Positions 38,401 through 46,426 of a DNA stretch of 64,000 bases are shown in pieces. The notes under the pieces are model-generated. The model searched no databases. It saw nothing but the letters and a program-made list of their open reading frames with translations, and was not told the origin of the DNA. How positions within the stretch are numbered: position 1 is the stretch's first letter; each line of letters begins with the position of its first letter. The translations under genes were made by a program, and so were the position numbers. This DNA comes from Chthoniobacter sp. (lineage in GTDB: Bacteria; Verrucomicrobiota; Verrucomicrobiia; Chthoniobacterales; Chthoniobacteraceae): positions 372,001-436,000 of the forward strand of contig JAIOPH010000019.1 of the NCBI GenBank assembly GCA_021414005.1, read 5' to 3'.

Positions 38401-40397
38401 CCGGTGACGATGGCGGTATTAAACGCGAGAGTGCCTCCGCCTGATGGATCAAAGATACTGTTCTGAATTGCCAGGTTATTCCCTAACTGAAGGGTGCCGC
38501 CGGTGATGATCCTGGTCACGCCGCTGTAGGTGTTCGCTGCGGCCAGAATCCATGTGCCATTGCCGGTCTTGGTCACGTTGGTGACATTCGCGCCGGTGCC
38601 GGGATCGCCAAGCACGGCGGCCAGGGTTCCGGTTCCAAAAAAAGAGGCGGTTGGCACCGCGTTGGCCAAGGTGAGCGTGACTGGGGCGTTGCTGCTGCTG
38701 AAACCGATGCTGCCACTGCTGGTTCCATCAGAATTCTGGCCAATCGTCCAATTGCCCGCCCCGACAGAGTTCCCCGAGTTATCGAGCGTGGCCCCGGCCT
38801 GGCCGATGGTGAAGAGCCGGTTCGTCCTGAGGTTTGCCAAAGTATTGCCGTAGTTCAGGATGCCGCCGTTGATCACGATGTCAGCCGCCATTGGCGTCGT
38901 GCCATTCGAACCCTTGCCGAGGCCGCTAACCGATCCCGCGTCTCCCCAAACAAGCGCCCGCACGAGACCGGAGTTGATTGTAGTGGCACCCGTATAGGTA
39001 TTTGAAGCTTGCACTACGTTAATGCCGCCGCCGGTAAAAGTCACTTTGGTGGGTTGCGATCCGCCGGCAAAGTCCTGAACCACAGATCCTATTTGCAACG
39101 AGCTGTTACTGATCCCGCTGGTAGGACTCATGGCCAGAACAATTTCGCCGCCGTCGCTCGTCGGCTGGAGGAAGCCTTGGCCTACTGTGCCGGTCCCGAC
39201 CTGAGATGCGACCCCGCTTCCTGGAACGACCGTTAAAATCCCGTTCACACTGAGGGTGTTACCGTTGCCCACGTTGATACGCTGGTTGTTGCTCGTGGTC
39301 TGCAACCTTATCGTGTTGTAAGTTTTGCTGGCACCGAAAGCAGCGGTGGCTGTCAACGCAAGGTCAGTCGCAGAAGTGCTGGCGGCGACTGTGGTTGTGG
39401 CATTCGTATCTCCGCTGTAATTGACGGCCCGGAAATAACCGTTGACGGTGTCGTAGCGGGCGAAACTGGTCGAGGTAGTCCCGGTACTCCCGGCCGTGTT
39501 GAATGCGGTATTCAGGCCGAAAAAGATGCCTGGGTTATTGCTGCCGGCGCTGCTCAAGGGCGCGTTGGTCGTGCTGGTCAGGACGATCTTGTTTTGGCTC
39601 GCCGTGGTGTTCGTCAGGATGTTGAAATTGCCCGTGGCCCCGGTCGCCCGGGCGGCCATGGACGCAAACGTCAACGTGGCGGTGGCAGCGCCCGAGGCGG
39701 CGGTCGAAAGGACGGTGCCTTGGCCACCACTGAAGGCAAGCGCGCCCATGCCCTGGGTGCTGGATGCCGCTTCCTGCACGTTAAAGGTGCTGGTGCCATT
39801 GAAGGTCAGTGCAGTGCCGGTCGTGCCATTGAGGCTGCCGTTCGAGCCGTCGCCGACCTGGACTGTGCCAGCGTTAATGATGGTGGTGCCGGTGTAGGTG
39901 TTGGCACCGTTGAGGATCAGCGTGCCGATGCCGCCTTTCGACAGGCTGGTGGCCGCACCGGTGATCGGAGTGCTGATGGTGTCGGAAGCGTTGTTGACCG
40001 TGATGAGGGCTGCGGAGGCCAGGTTGATGGCGGTGCCACCGGAGAGGACGATGGCTCCTGAGGAGGACGCGAAGTTGATGGCTTGGGCGTTCTGGGTCCC
40101 GCTGACCGTGACGGTGCCAGCGGCGAGGCCGGAAGCGCCGATGCCAAAATTGACGGCGTCGATGATTGTGGTGGGAGGATCCGTGATCGTCCCGCTGCCA
40201 CCACCTGTCGAATCTGTGTTCCAAAACTGACTAGTGCCCCACGTGCTACCGGCCGTGCCGAAACCGGCGGTGGTTCCATTTTCATCCCAGTAATAAATGA
40301 CCGCCCTCGCAGACTGCGGGGCGAAGGCCGAGATGGCGAGGAGCGCGGCGATGCTGCGCGTGAGGATTGCGGGTTTGCGGGAGAGTGCGTTTTTCAT
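35496..40397 (-). CDS. Giant autotransporter-type beta-strand-repeat protein with PEP-CTERM sorting signal
   Basis: 1,633 residues from the ATG at 40397, chosen because it begins 'MKNALSRKPAILTRSIAALLA', a good signal peptide ending 'PQSARA'; in-frame ATGs at 40442 and 40493 would add an implausible Pro-rich leader. The body is Gly/Thr/Ser/Ala-rich with at least five copies of the autotransporter-associated strand pattern, for example 'LTKSGAGTLTLSGANTYTG' and 'LTKTGAGTQVLSGVNTYTG', predicting a long beta-helix. The C-terminus is 'VPEPGTLGLLLVGAVGIL' then 'NRRRRQG': VPEP box, transmembrane helix and basic tail of a PEP-CTERM protein, so an exosortase elsewhere in the genome should cut and anchor or release it. 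Likely a surface or matrix protein. An element shared with two other genes lies 141 bp upstream. Confidence 0.92.
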   Translation of the reverse strand: MKNALSRKPAILTRSIAALLAISAFAPQSARAVIYYWDENGTTAGFGTAGSTWGTSQFWNTDSTGGGSGTITDPPTTIIDAVNFGIGASGLAAGTVTVSGTQNAQAINFASSSGAIVLSGGTAINLASAALITVNNASDTISTPITGAATSLSKGGIGTLILNGANTYTGTTIINAGTVQVGDGSNGSLNGTTGTALTFNGTSTFNVQEAASSTQGMGALAFSGGQGTVLSTAASGAATATLTFASMAARATGATGNFNILTNTTASQNKIVLTSTTNAPLSSAGSNNPGIFFGLNTAFNTAGSTGTTSTSFARYDTVNGYFRAVNYSGDTNATTTVAASTSATDLALTATAAFGASKTYNTIRLQTTSNNQRINVGNGNTLSVNGILTVVPGSGVASQVGTGTVGQGFLQPTSDGGEIVLAMSPTSGISNSSLQIGSVVQDFAGGSQPTKVTFTGGGINVVQASNTYTGATTINSGLVRALVWGDAGSVSGLGKGSNGTTPMAADIVINGGILNYGNTLANLRTNRLFTIGQAGATLDNSGNSVGAGNWTIGQNSDGTSSGSIGFSSSNAPVTLTLANAVPTASFFGTGTLAAVLGDPGTGANVTNVTKTGNGTWILAAANTYSGVTRIITGGTLQLGNNLAIQNSIFDPSGGGTLAFNTAIVTGLQVVNTPTFGGLTSGTNLNLASNVTGLTLKPGTGVTTTYSGVLSSATAGMTLTKTGAGTQVLSGVNTYTGATNVNAGKLTIGSTGTINTTSAVSIGAGNFNYNSTTALSPAVSFSGTGGTLSGSGTITPAVTVSSGNTLSPGNGVGTLGLSGGLTIADGGIFSWQNSTTNTLGTAGADWSVANVTGSTTISPTASIGSKLQLQFTSIGTNFSDSFWGSNQTWDLITGGVTAGNLFDASNISIFINGVVQGGGTNTITGLGTFTTVVSGSNEQLVWTASGGSVANQTFVRVSPASSINARPSSTVGLSGTLTNTGAGNLVVALTSTGTLSVTSLASDSSPVVSGTPATVTGTINTGTTAGAQGWQVTNTDAAAATPSASISGTVTVYDLANATYTGTALAFGNIHQGASSVSQSLGIGNQTVTNAIFQDLLDVSATTDNASVTSPGFNSLLPSGGGLTMSNLTFVANTATAGSLASTASLTLTSNANGVPGLSNGTATVVGSPGSITTTGLVYSGLSTWTGASGGSWGTLASGFGVNWGTDQGSPGLDAGFTSVDTATFGSTAGSVTVNLDGANPSLNAITFNTTGSYTVAQGTGGGLLTLAGGGASITAAGTQVISAPVTLAADVAVSVTGASDTLSLSGAIGETGGARNLTKSGSGTLTLSTTNTYTGATTIGAGTLNANSTAALGNSSATNTLIFTGGTLQAGGTITSAATRPVTLTSTGLIDSNGNAVSIAGIVSGAGGLTKSGAGTLTLSGANTYTGLTDVQAGTLALSGGAAIANTGAVNVAAVAGAELLVSASETIGSLSGGSVAGGAVTLGANTLTVGDASTTTFGGTITGTATTGTLVKQGTGVLNLAPLAVLSFDTLAANDGTLNVNSALGTGTGTGVVAVNNAGTKLRFGSVSQTLSSLTIGAGSTVIFTSGAASGAFSGGGKVASLGGSAVVPEPGTLGLLLVGAVGILNRRRRQG

Positions 40398-40582
40398 GGT
40401 CTGGGTGCGTGTTGTGGGTTGGGTGTCTGGCAAAATTTTCATCGCGGTTTGGTCTGGTTGGGGTTCGGTTGGCGTGGGTGTTTCGGGAAACAATCAGGAT
40501 TGATAGGCAACGGTTTTTCCGCCATTTCGTGGCGGGTGCAAATTTGTATTTCAAATCATGTAGGGTAGAATGTCCCCTACCC
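40379..40582 (-). repeat. Duplicated leader block, copy 1 (contains conserved element copy 2)
   Basis: About 200 bp matching 45031-45233. Shared stretches include CGGTTTGGTCTGGTTGGGG, AGGATTGAT, and the 45-bp element (40539-40582, core GGG-8nt-CCC). The block includes the first codons of the PEP-CTERM gene, so its start codon (CAT at 40395-40397 on the plus strand) has a counterpart in the other copy. Confidence 0.75.
40539..40582 (-). promoter_or_regulatory. Conserved 45-bp upstream element, copy 2
   Basis: Minus-strand reading GGGTAGGGGACATTCT, then ACCCTACATGATTTGAAA, a few bases, AAATTTGCACCC. It matches copies at 32877-32921 and 45191-45233. It lies 141 bp upstream of the PEP-CTERM gene. 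Confidence 0.6.
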
Positions 40583-40678
40583 AGCAAGCGCCCGGATCAT
40601 GTCTCCACCGGGAATTCTGCCCATAAAACGGGACTTTTTTGAGCGACCAACCGGAGTGCCCGTCCGCGTCCCGGTGTT

Positions 40679-43600
40679 TCACGGCGAAAATTGTCGGCTG
40701 CTCACGACCCGAAAGCGGTAGGGGCCGAGCACGTCGCCGGGGTTAAGACCGGTCGCCCCTTTGTTGCCCGCGGCATCATAGATGTCGGCCGTATTGGCAT
40801 CGAGATAGCGCTCGATCAGGAACGAGCCGCGGAACTCACCGGTCGGCTGGCTCTGGTTGGCTTTGAGGATATAGGAACCGTTCTGGCCGTTTCTTGCCAG
40901 GGTCTGCACCCGCAGATGCACCGTGAAGCTGTTGGATCGCGTGGTCAGCCGCGGATAAATCAGCGCATAGGGCTTTTCCAAGGCGTTATCGCCCGTCAAT
41001 TTGTTCGCCGCCCAGAAGGCCGCCAATTTCGCGTCGAAGGCTGAGGCATTGTACGGCAACTTGGTGAACGCCGCATCAAACCCGGCATTCACCACCGGAT
41101 AGGGCGGCGTCAAACCTGAAATCGACGGCAGATCCTTGGGGACCAACGGGACATCGCAGATCTCCGAAGCGGAAATGAAAGGCCGATTCCTGTCCAAACG
41201 ATCGGCAATTTGCTTGAGGGTATTGTCGAGATCGACGCTGCGGCGCGTGAACACCCCATTAGGCCACGCGTTATAGATGCGCTTGTAGCCTTGAATGTAG
41301 GTGCGGCCATCCAGGGCGCGTTGGGCGGGATTCATCGCGGTGATTTTCACCGACTTCAGAACCGACCGCAGCGCGGTATCCCGGCGGATATTCGTAAACG
41401 GCACGATTTGCTGATTGAGGTTCACTTTGCCCGCCGTGGCAAACGGCTCGCTGATCGCGTAAGGCTCGACCACAGGCATCCAGAACAGATCCAGCAGGAG
41501 ATGGTCTGGCGGCCCATACTTGGCGCTGCCGGGATGTTGGACGAGATCCGTCGCCAGCCCCGTGCCGCCCGGCAGGTAATACTTCGCCGGCCGGAAGAGC
41601 AGGGTCTGCCAGGGCTTGTTCCGGCCCACGCCGGTGGGCAAAGAGCCGAACATCACCGCCGACGGCAGCATCCGATTCGGTGAAAAGAACGTCGGCTGCT
41701 GCAGCGCAAAGGTCTGGTACACGTCCCAGTCGAAAATATACGGTGTATTGTTCGCACTGGGCGTGACGCCTTCATCGACCTTGTTGCAATACGGACCGTC
41801 AAAAAGCCAGCCCGGGCCGTTGTCCCAATCACCCGGCTGCCCGAGGCTGTTGACGACTCCGTTGATGGGCGCGGCCGGATTGCCGCCGGGACTGTAGGGG
41901 GCAAAGGGATCCTTCAACTGACTGTAAGGCACATCCGAGCCGCCGCTGCCTGGATCGAGGTCGGTCTGATTCTGCACCAGAAAACCGAACTGCCCGTTCA
42001 TCTCACAGCGTTCATTAGTAGAAACATTATTCGCGAACGCCTGTGTCCCCTGCCGCAGGTTGTGTTTGGTTAGATGAACCGATTTGTCAGAATAGCCTAA
42101 AGGATCGGATGGTGTGAAATACGACTTGGGAACATTCTTGAGAGGGGCAATGAGCCGCAGATCGCCCTGCAGCCCCAGGGGTTCGCCCTGGGCATTCTTG
42201 GCACCGGCGGCATTTCCTGTCGCCACAAGAGTCCGCACCACATCGCGCTGGCTGAACTCATTATCGCGGGTATTTAAAATGCGCGGGCGGTTGCCGGGAA
42301 TATTGGAGCCGGCAGGCCCCTTGACAATATAAAGATAGGGTTTCCCTTTGTCGGGATCCCCAGGCAAACCCTCGCTCGCCACCCTGGTGAGGTCCGGCAT
42401 CGTTGACTGAAATTTCGGGAACTCGAATTGGAACTGTTGCACCACCGGCTCACTGGTGGTGTTGGTGGGATTCGAGGTTGCGGGACTCGTTATCGTCACC
42501 GTGACACTGCCGCTGATCTCGAGGACATTATTGGAGTTGTACACCGGCCGAATTTGTTCGACGTTGCCGGCGAAAACGGCCGGGGTGCGCAGCGTGGTGG
42601 AATCCAATGTGCCCAGCGGCACAATCATCTGTGCGCTGGGCGGAACGGAATCCGCGGGACAGGTTGCGCCGCCGCTAAACACACTCCAGCCACTCGTGCC
42701 ACCAAAGGCGGACGCGCGCGACCAAAGGTCATACATCTGCCCATTATGGTAGAGCGTGGGCTGTTTTTGCGGAAACAGATCCGCTTTACTGGCGACCACG
42801 GTACTGGTCCGGCTATCCACCACGTTCACCTGGAATTTAATATTCGAGAAAGAAACCCGCATATCATACGCCAAGGCTGGATACCCGGCCATGGGACAAA
42901 AGAACTTGGGAATCAAGGCGAACTGCAGCAGGGCCTTCGGGGAAGGCGGGGTTCCAGAAACCTGCAGCGGCGGAATGACGGGTGGCAAATAAGTGTGGGA
43001 AAGCGGCGCGTCGGTATCCGGCTGGCGGGTGACCACCAAGGCCAGTTCCGAGATGGTGGCAATTCGCCCCATGCCGCGGGTGTTGTCCGGCATCTCGATG
43101 GGCACCACCTGCCCAAACGTCGCCGGATGCAACTTGTCTGGCAAAAAGTCGTTACCGCTCCCCTTGACCTGGGTGTAGGCCGAATCCACCGCCGGTGCGG
43201 CGGAGACGTCGGCGAGATTGGTGCAGCGGATGTAGTCGAATATTTCCGTCAGAATCCAGTTCCGGTCCGTTCCATACTTGTCGGAGAAGTTCGTCGCCGC
43301 CGCGCCGCTGGTGTTCCACCCAGGCACCGCGCGGGCCGTCACGCTCTTGAGGTAATTCATCAACTCCAAATTCCGCGGCGATAGATCCGCCGTGGCGCTG
43401 GCCCCGTTCTGGCGCGTAAAGAAGAACTGCTGCCGGTTAGCCGTTTGGTCACCGATGGTCGCGCAAAACGCGATGGTTTTGTCAAAGGCCGTCCGCCGGC
43501 TTTCATCCACTTGTTCCGGCCAAATCGAGATCCGCGGCAGATTAAACAGATTCTGTTCCGGTGCCTTGCTGTTGGCCGTCAGAAAGAATTTCGACATCTC

Positions 43601-44929
43601 CAGTATCTCGCGGGTGGTGTCGCGGCCTGCCGCCGGTTCCGCCAGTTGCCATGGCATCCGATTGGCTGGATTTGCCGGGTTGGCGGCGAAATTCGGATTG
43701 TAAAGAAGTTCGTCCACCGTCGCATACAGACGTTCGCCGTCCGGCTTGACCGGATCGACGGCACGCACGCTCCCGGCTCTCGACGAATTGTCCAGTGACG
43801 CGGTCAGATAGGTGGGATCGGTGTATTCCGCGCCACTCACCCGGGGAATGAGCTTGAAAATCTCCTCTGCCATCTTGGCGCGATCATTGCCGACCGAGCT
43901 TCTCCGCAGCAATTGCCGCCCAAATATCGGCGACAGGCAGGTGGTCGCCGGGTGGCCCGGATAGCGCTGATATTCCTTCTGTGCGCCTTGGCGGGCGGCC
44001 AACTCCCATTCGAAGGTGACATCGTCCCGCCCCTTATAATTGGCATTTTCCACAGGGTCTTGGGATTTAGCCCCGTTGCCCACGGGCGTGTCCCAATAGG
44101 TCCCCTCGGAGGCGGTGTTGATGTTCACCTTCGCGGTCTCATCATCAGTCCAGAACGCCACCCGCGCGATGATGGTGTTCGGCTCGCCCTGGGCGGTCTT
44201 GATCTTATTGGCCGGCACGACCACCTCCACATCGCCCTTGGTGCCGGAGGCCTTGGCCGGCACCAGCGTGCCATCCTTGAGCATATACAGCCATTTCACC
44301 GGCATGCTCACGCCGCCGTCTGAATACTTATCCACCACTTTGAACCCTTCGATGTCGGCGTTGCCATCCTTGAGGAGCGACATTTGCAAAGTATTGCCGG
44401 CCGCCGTGGCGTCGGCTGACAAGCTGATGTGGTTCCCGTCGAAAATCGGGTAATTCATCATGGGCCGCGAGGCATCGAACGGGCTTTTTCGCGTCAGATC
44501 GGCCACCGGCGCGTTCAGATCAGTCCACAAAGCGGGCTGCTTTTTCCAACTCGCATCCGCCGGCAAATCGCTGGCGGTGGCTGGATCGAAGCTGCCCGGC
44601 TCAACCAGACTATCTGCCGAATACAGCTTGTAGCTGCCGGCCGCGGCACCGCCCGCGTCGAAAGTGCGAATCAAGCCGGGCTGCGAAATCCACGCCTTGC
44701 CCGGTTGCGTGGTCGCTTCCCTGATTTGCCCCATCACCAGATTCAAAGTTGAATCGGCCAGCAACCGCGCATCGGTCCCGCTTCCATAGGACTTCGCTGC
44801 GCCGTATTCGGTTCGTACCGTCAGCAGAAACGCCAGGACCAAGCCCGATAGCAAAACCAACATCGCCAGGGTCAGGATCAACGCGGCCCCGGCGCGGCCA
44901 ACTGCGGGCGAGATGGTGGTGCTATTCAC
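40679..44929 (-). CDS. Verru_Chthon cassette protein A-like, pilin-type N-terminus
   Basis: 1,416 residues. The start is GTG at 44929, with GGAG nine bases upstream. The N-terminus 'GRAGAALILTLAMLVLLSGLVLAFLLTVRTEYGAAKSYGSG' (first part shown by residues 11-37) is a type IV pilin-like prepilin segment followed by one transmembrane helix, the mark of the large Verru_Chthon A proteins found in this phylum. The rest is a long extracytoplasmic region with 'DDETAKVNINTASEGTYWD', like general-secretion minor pseudopilins of the GspK class ('AKVNINTAS' in particular). The family is described as a cassette (A-D) tied to a secretion or pilus system; B-D are not in this window, so this A gene seems to stand alone. 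Its upstream region is shared with a divergent regulator. Confidence 0.85.
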   Translation of the reverse strand: MNSTTISPAVGRAGAALILTLAMLVLLSGLVLAFLLTVRTEYGAAKSYGSGTDARLLADSTLNLVMGQIREATTQPGKAWISQPGLIRTFDAGGAAAGSYKLYSADSLVEPGSFDPATASDLPADASWKKQPALWTDLNAPVADLTRKSPFDASRPMMNYPIFDGNHISLSADATAAGNTLQMSLLKDGNADIEGFKVVDKYSDGGVSMPVKWLYMLKDGTLVPAKASGTKGDVEVVVPANKIKTAQGEPNTIIARVAFWTDDETAKVNINTASEGTYWDTPVGNGAKSQDPVENANYKGRDDVTFEWELAARQGAQKEYQRYPGHPATTCLSPIFGRQLLRRSSVGNDRAKMAEEIFKLIPRVSGAEYTDPTYLTASLDNSSRAGSVRAVDPVKPDGERLYATVDELLYNPNFAANPANPANRMPWQLAEPAAGRDTTREILEMSKFFLTANSKAPEQNLFNLPRISIWPEQVDESRRTAFDKTIAFCATIGDQTANRQQFFFTRQNGASATADLSPRNLELMNYLKSVTARAVPGWNTSGAAATNFSDKYGTDRNWILTEIFDYIRCTNLADVSAAPAVDSAYTQVKGSGNDFLPDKLHPATFGQVVPIEMPDNTRGMGRIATISELALVVTRQPDTDAPLSHTYLPPVIPPLQVSGTPPSPKALLQFALIPKFFCPMAGYPALAYDMRVSFSNIKFQVNVVDSRTSTVVASKADLFPQKQPTLYHNGQMYDLWSRASAFGGTSGWSVFSGGATCPADSVPPSAQMIVPLGTLDSTTLRTPAVFAGNVEQIRPVYNSNNVLEISGSVTVTITSPATSNPTNTTSEPVVQQFQFEFPKFQSTMPDLTRVASEGLPGDPDKGKPYLYIVKGPAGSNIPGNRPRILNTRDNEFSQRDVVRTLVATGNAAGAKNAQGEPLGLQGDLRLIAPLKNVPKSYFTPSDPLGYSDKSVHLTKHNLRQGTQAFANNVSTNERCEMNGQFGFLVQNQTDLDPGSGGSDVPYSQLKDPFAPYSPGGNPAAPINGVVNSLGQPGDWDNGPGWLFDGPYCNKVDEGVTPSANNTPYIFDWDVYQTFALQQPTFFSPNRMLPSAVMFGSLPTGVGRNKPWQTLLFRPAKYYLPGGTGLATDLVQHPGSAKYGPPDHLLLDLFWMPVVEPYAISEPFATAGKVNLNQQIVPFTNIRRDTALRSVLKSVKITAMNPAQRALDGRTYIQGYKRIYNAWPNGVFTRRSVDLDNTLKQIADRLDRNRPFISASEICDVPLVPKDLPSISGLTPPYPVVNAGFDAAFTKLPYNASAFDAKLAAFWAANKLTGDNALEKPYALIYPRLTTRSNSFTVHLRVQTLARNGQNGSYILKANQSQPTGEFRGSFLIERYLDANTADIYDAAGNKGATGLNPGDVLGPYRFRVVSSRQFSP

Positions 44930-45030
44930 TTCACTTGGCTCCGGAAAGGCTCACACCCTTGGTGAAAGCACGGCAACTGAGGTTCACAGCAATCAGCTGT
45001 CGGTTGAGTTTATCGAAACTGGCAATCCCG

Positions 45031-45233
45031 CGCGGGAGTGCCTCTTTTCGTTACGGTGCGGGTCGCGGGCTGGATGTTTGGGAAATGGGTCATCACGGTT
45101 TGGTCTGGTTGGGGTTCGGGCTCGGCCGGTGATTCGGAAAAGGGTCAGGATTGATGCACGTCGCTGTTTTCCGTCGTTTCGCGGCCAGGGCAAATTTTGC
45201 TTTCAAATCGTGTGGGGTAGAATATCCCCCATC
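45031..45233 (-). repeat. Duplicated leader block, copy 2
   Basis: Homologous to 40379-40582 over about 200 bp. At 45049-45051 the plus strand reads CGT (minus ACG) where the other copy has CAT (minus ATG, the PEP-CTERM start). Downstream of this point the similarity to the PEP-CTERM gene is lost. Confidence 0.75.
45191..45233. promoter_or_regulatory. Conserved 45-bp upstream element, copy 3
   Basis: Plus-strand reading: CAAATTTTGCTTTCAAATCG, then TGTGGGGTAGAATATCCCCC, ATCC. The core GGGG-8nt-CCCC spans 45214-45229, only 21 bp upstream of the regulator start and 262 bp from the Verru_Chthon A start. A TAGAAT inside the core could serve as a -10 box for the regulator. The position would suit autoregulation. 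Confidence 0.6.
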
Positions 45234-45250
45234 CGGCAACCAGCCGCACC

Positions 45251-46291
45251 ATGTCCCTGCTCCGCCGCCTTTCCGTCGTCGAACAATCCGCCGCGCTCCT
45301 GCGCGAGGGCCTGCGTGCCGGGCGCTGGAAGGGCCAGCTTCCCGGGGTGGTGCTGCTGGCGCAGGAACTCGGTGTCGCCACCAAAACGCTGCGCGCGGCG
45401 CTCCTCACCGTCGAGGCCGAGGGCCTGGTGAAAATGGGCGCGAATGGCCGCAGCCGGCATGTGCCCGCGCGGGTCGCCCGCCGGAAGCGTCCGCTGCGGA
45501 TCGGCATCCTGCTTTTCGACTCACTGGCCAATGAATCCGGCGTCAGTATGGAACTCTTCCTCGGACTCCACCACGCGTTGGAAGCGGCGGGATTCACCGT
45601 TTTTTTCGCGGAAAAATCACAGTTCGAGCTGCGGCACGAGGTGCGGCGCATCGCCTCCCATGTGCGGAAAGCGCGGGCCGACGCCTGGGTGGTGAGCGCC
45701 GCACTGCGCGACCTGCTGGAGTGGTTCGCCGCGCAGCCGTTTCCGACGCTGGCCCTGTTCGGACGCCGCGCCGGATTGCCCATCGCTGGCGTGGGGCCAA
45801 ACAAAACGCCCGCCCTGCTCGCCGCCACACGCCAGCTCATCGCCCTTGGCCACCGGCGCATCGTCCTGGTCTGCCGTCGGCCGCGGCAGCCCGGGCCGGC
45901 GCCCATATTGAGCGCCTTTCTCACGGAGCTGGCCGCGCATGGCTGCAGAGGAAATGGCGACTTCAACCTCCCGGAGTGGGAGGAGACCCCCGAGGGCCTG
46001 CGCGCGCTCTTCACGTCGCTCTTTCAGACCACGCCGCCCACCGCCCTCATCCTCGACGAAACGCCCATCGTCCTCGCGGGGCAGCAGTTTCTCGCGGACC
46101 GCAGACTGCGCGTGCCCGAGCAGGTCTCGATCATCGCCACCGACCGCGACCCCTGTTTCCAGTGGTCCCAGCCGCCGGTCGCGCACATCACTTGGCGTGT
46201 CGAACCACTGATCCGCCGCATCGTCCCGGCGGCACCATCGGACCGGTGTGGAAAGGGTGAGCGCGTGCGTCTGCAGGCTTTTGCCCGTTAG
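45251..46291 (+). CDS. GntR-type winged-helix + LacI-type sensor transcriptional regulator (C-terminus altered)
   Basis: 346 residues. Residues 1-75 form a GntR-like winged helix ('LPGVVLLAQELGVATKTLRA' then 'LLTVEAEGLV'). Residues about 82-330 form a periplasmic-binding-protein-like sensor of the LacI/PurR kind ('RIGILLFDS', 'IALGHRRIVLVCRR', 'TALILDETPIVLAGQQFL', 'VSIIATDRD'). These hybrids usually sense sugars. The last 21 residues ('PAAPSDRCGKGERVRL...') do not look like the family end, whereas the +2 frame reads 'GGTIGPVWKG' then TGA at 46258-46260, the expected family terminus. A small deletion with frameshift near 46226 is likely. It is transcribed away from the Verru_Chthon A gene, with a palindromic element directly upstream. 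Confidence 0.9.
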   Translation: MSLLRRLSVVEQSAALLREGLRAGRWKGQLPGVVLLAQELGVATKTLRAALLTVEAEGLVKMGANGRSRHVPARVARRKRPLRIGILLFDSLANESGVSMELFLGLHHALEAAGFTVFFAEKSQFELRHEVRRIASHVRKARADAWVVSAALRDLLEWFAAQPFPTLALFGRRAGLPIAGVGPNKTPALLAATRQLIALGHRRIVLVCRRPRQPGPAPILSAFLTELAAHGCRGNGDFNLPEWEETPEGLRALFTSLFQTTPPTALILDETPIVLAGQQFLADRRLRVPEQVSIIATDRDPCFQWSQPPVAHITWRVEPLIRRIVPAAPSDRCGKGERVRLQAFAR

Positions 46292-46426
46292 GTGAGCATC
46301 ACGCATTTTGCACAGAACTATCATCCCCGCCGGGCCAGTGCGGCTCCCGGGCGGAAAAAATGGCCAGACGATCCCGCTTCTCTTCCCGCATCCCTCCGAA
46401 ACAAAATTTCGCTTCCTGCCCGCTTT

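Larger units (their letters stand above)
44930..45250. other. 321-bp divergent intergenic region
   Basis: Lies between the minus-strand Verru_Chthon A gene and the plus-strand regulator. It holds the duplicated leader block (45031-45233) and the conserved element (45191-45233) near the regulator start. Small frames inside it have no recognisable protein features; one on the minus strand preserves, as ACG, the position of the start codon of the PEP-CTERM gene. Confidence 0.7.

Noticed and set aside
44993..45193. 66-codon minus-strand frame upstream of Verru_Chthon A
   Set aside because: It lies in the duplicated leader block and is Arg/Pro-rich without conservation of a signal peptide; treated as untranslated leader.
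46355..46385. Hairpin CCGCCGGG...CCCGGGCGG next to an A-run as a terminator for the regulator
   Set aside because: On the plus strand it is followed by A rather than T, and on the minus strand the T-run comes before the stem, so it fits no intrinsic terminator.
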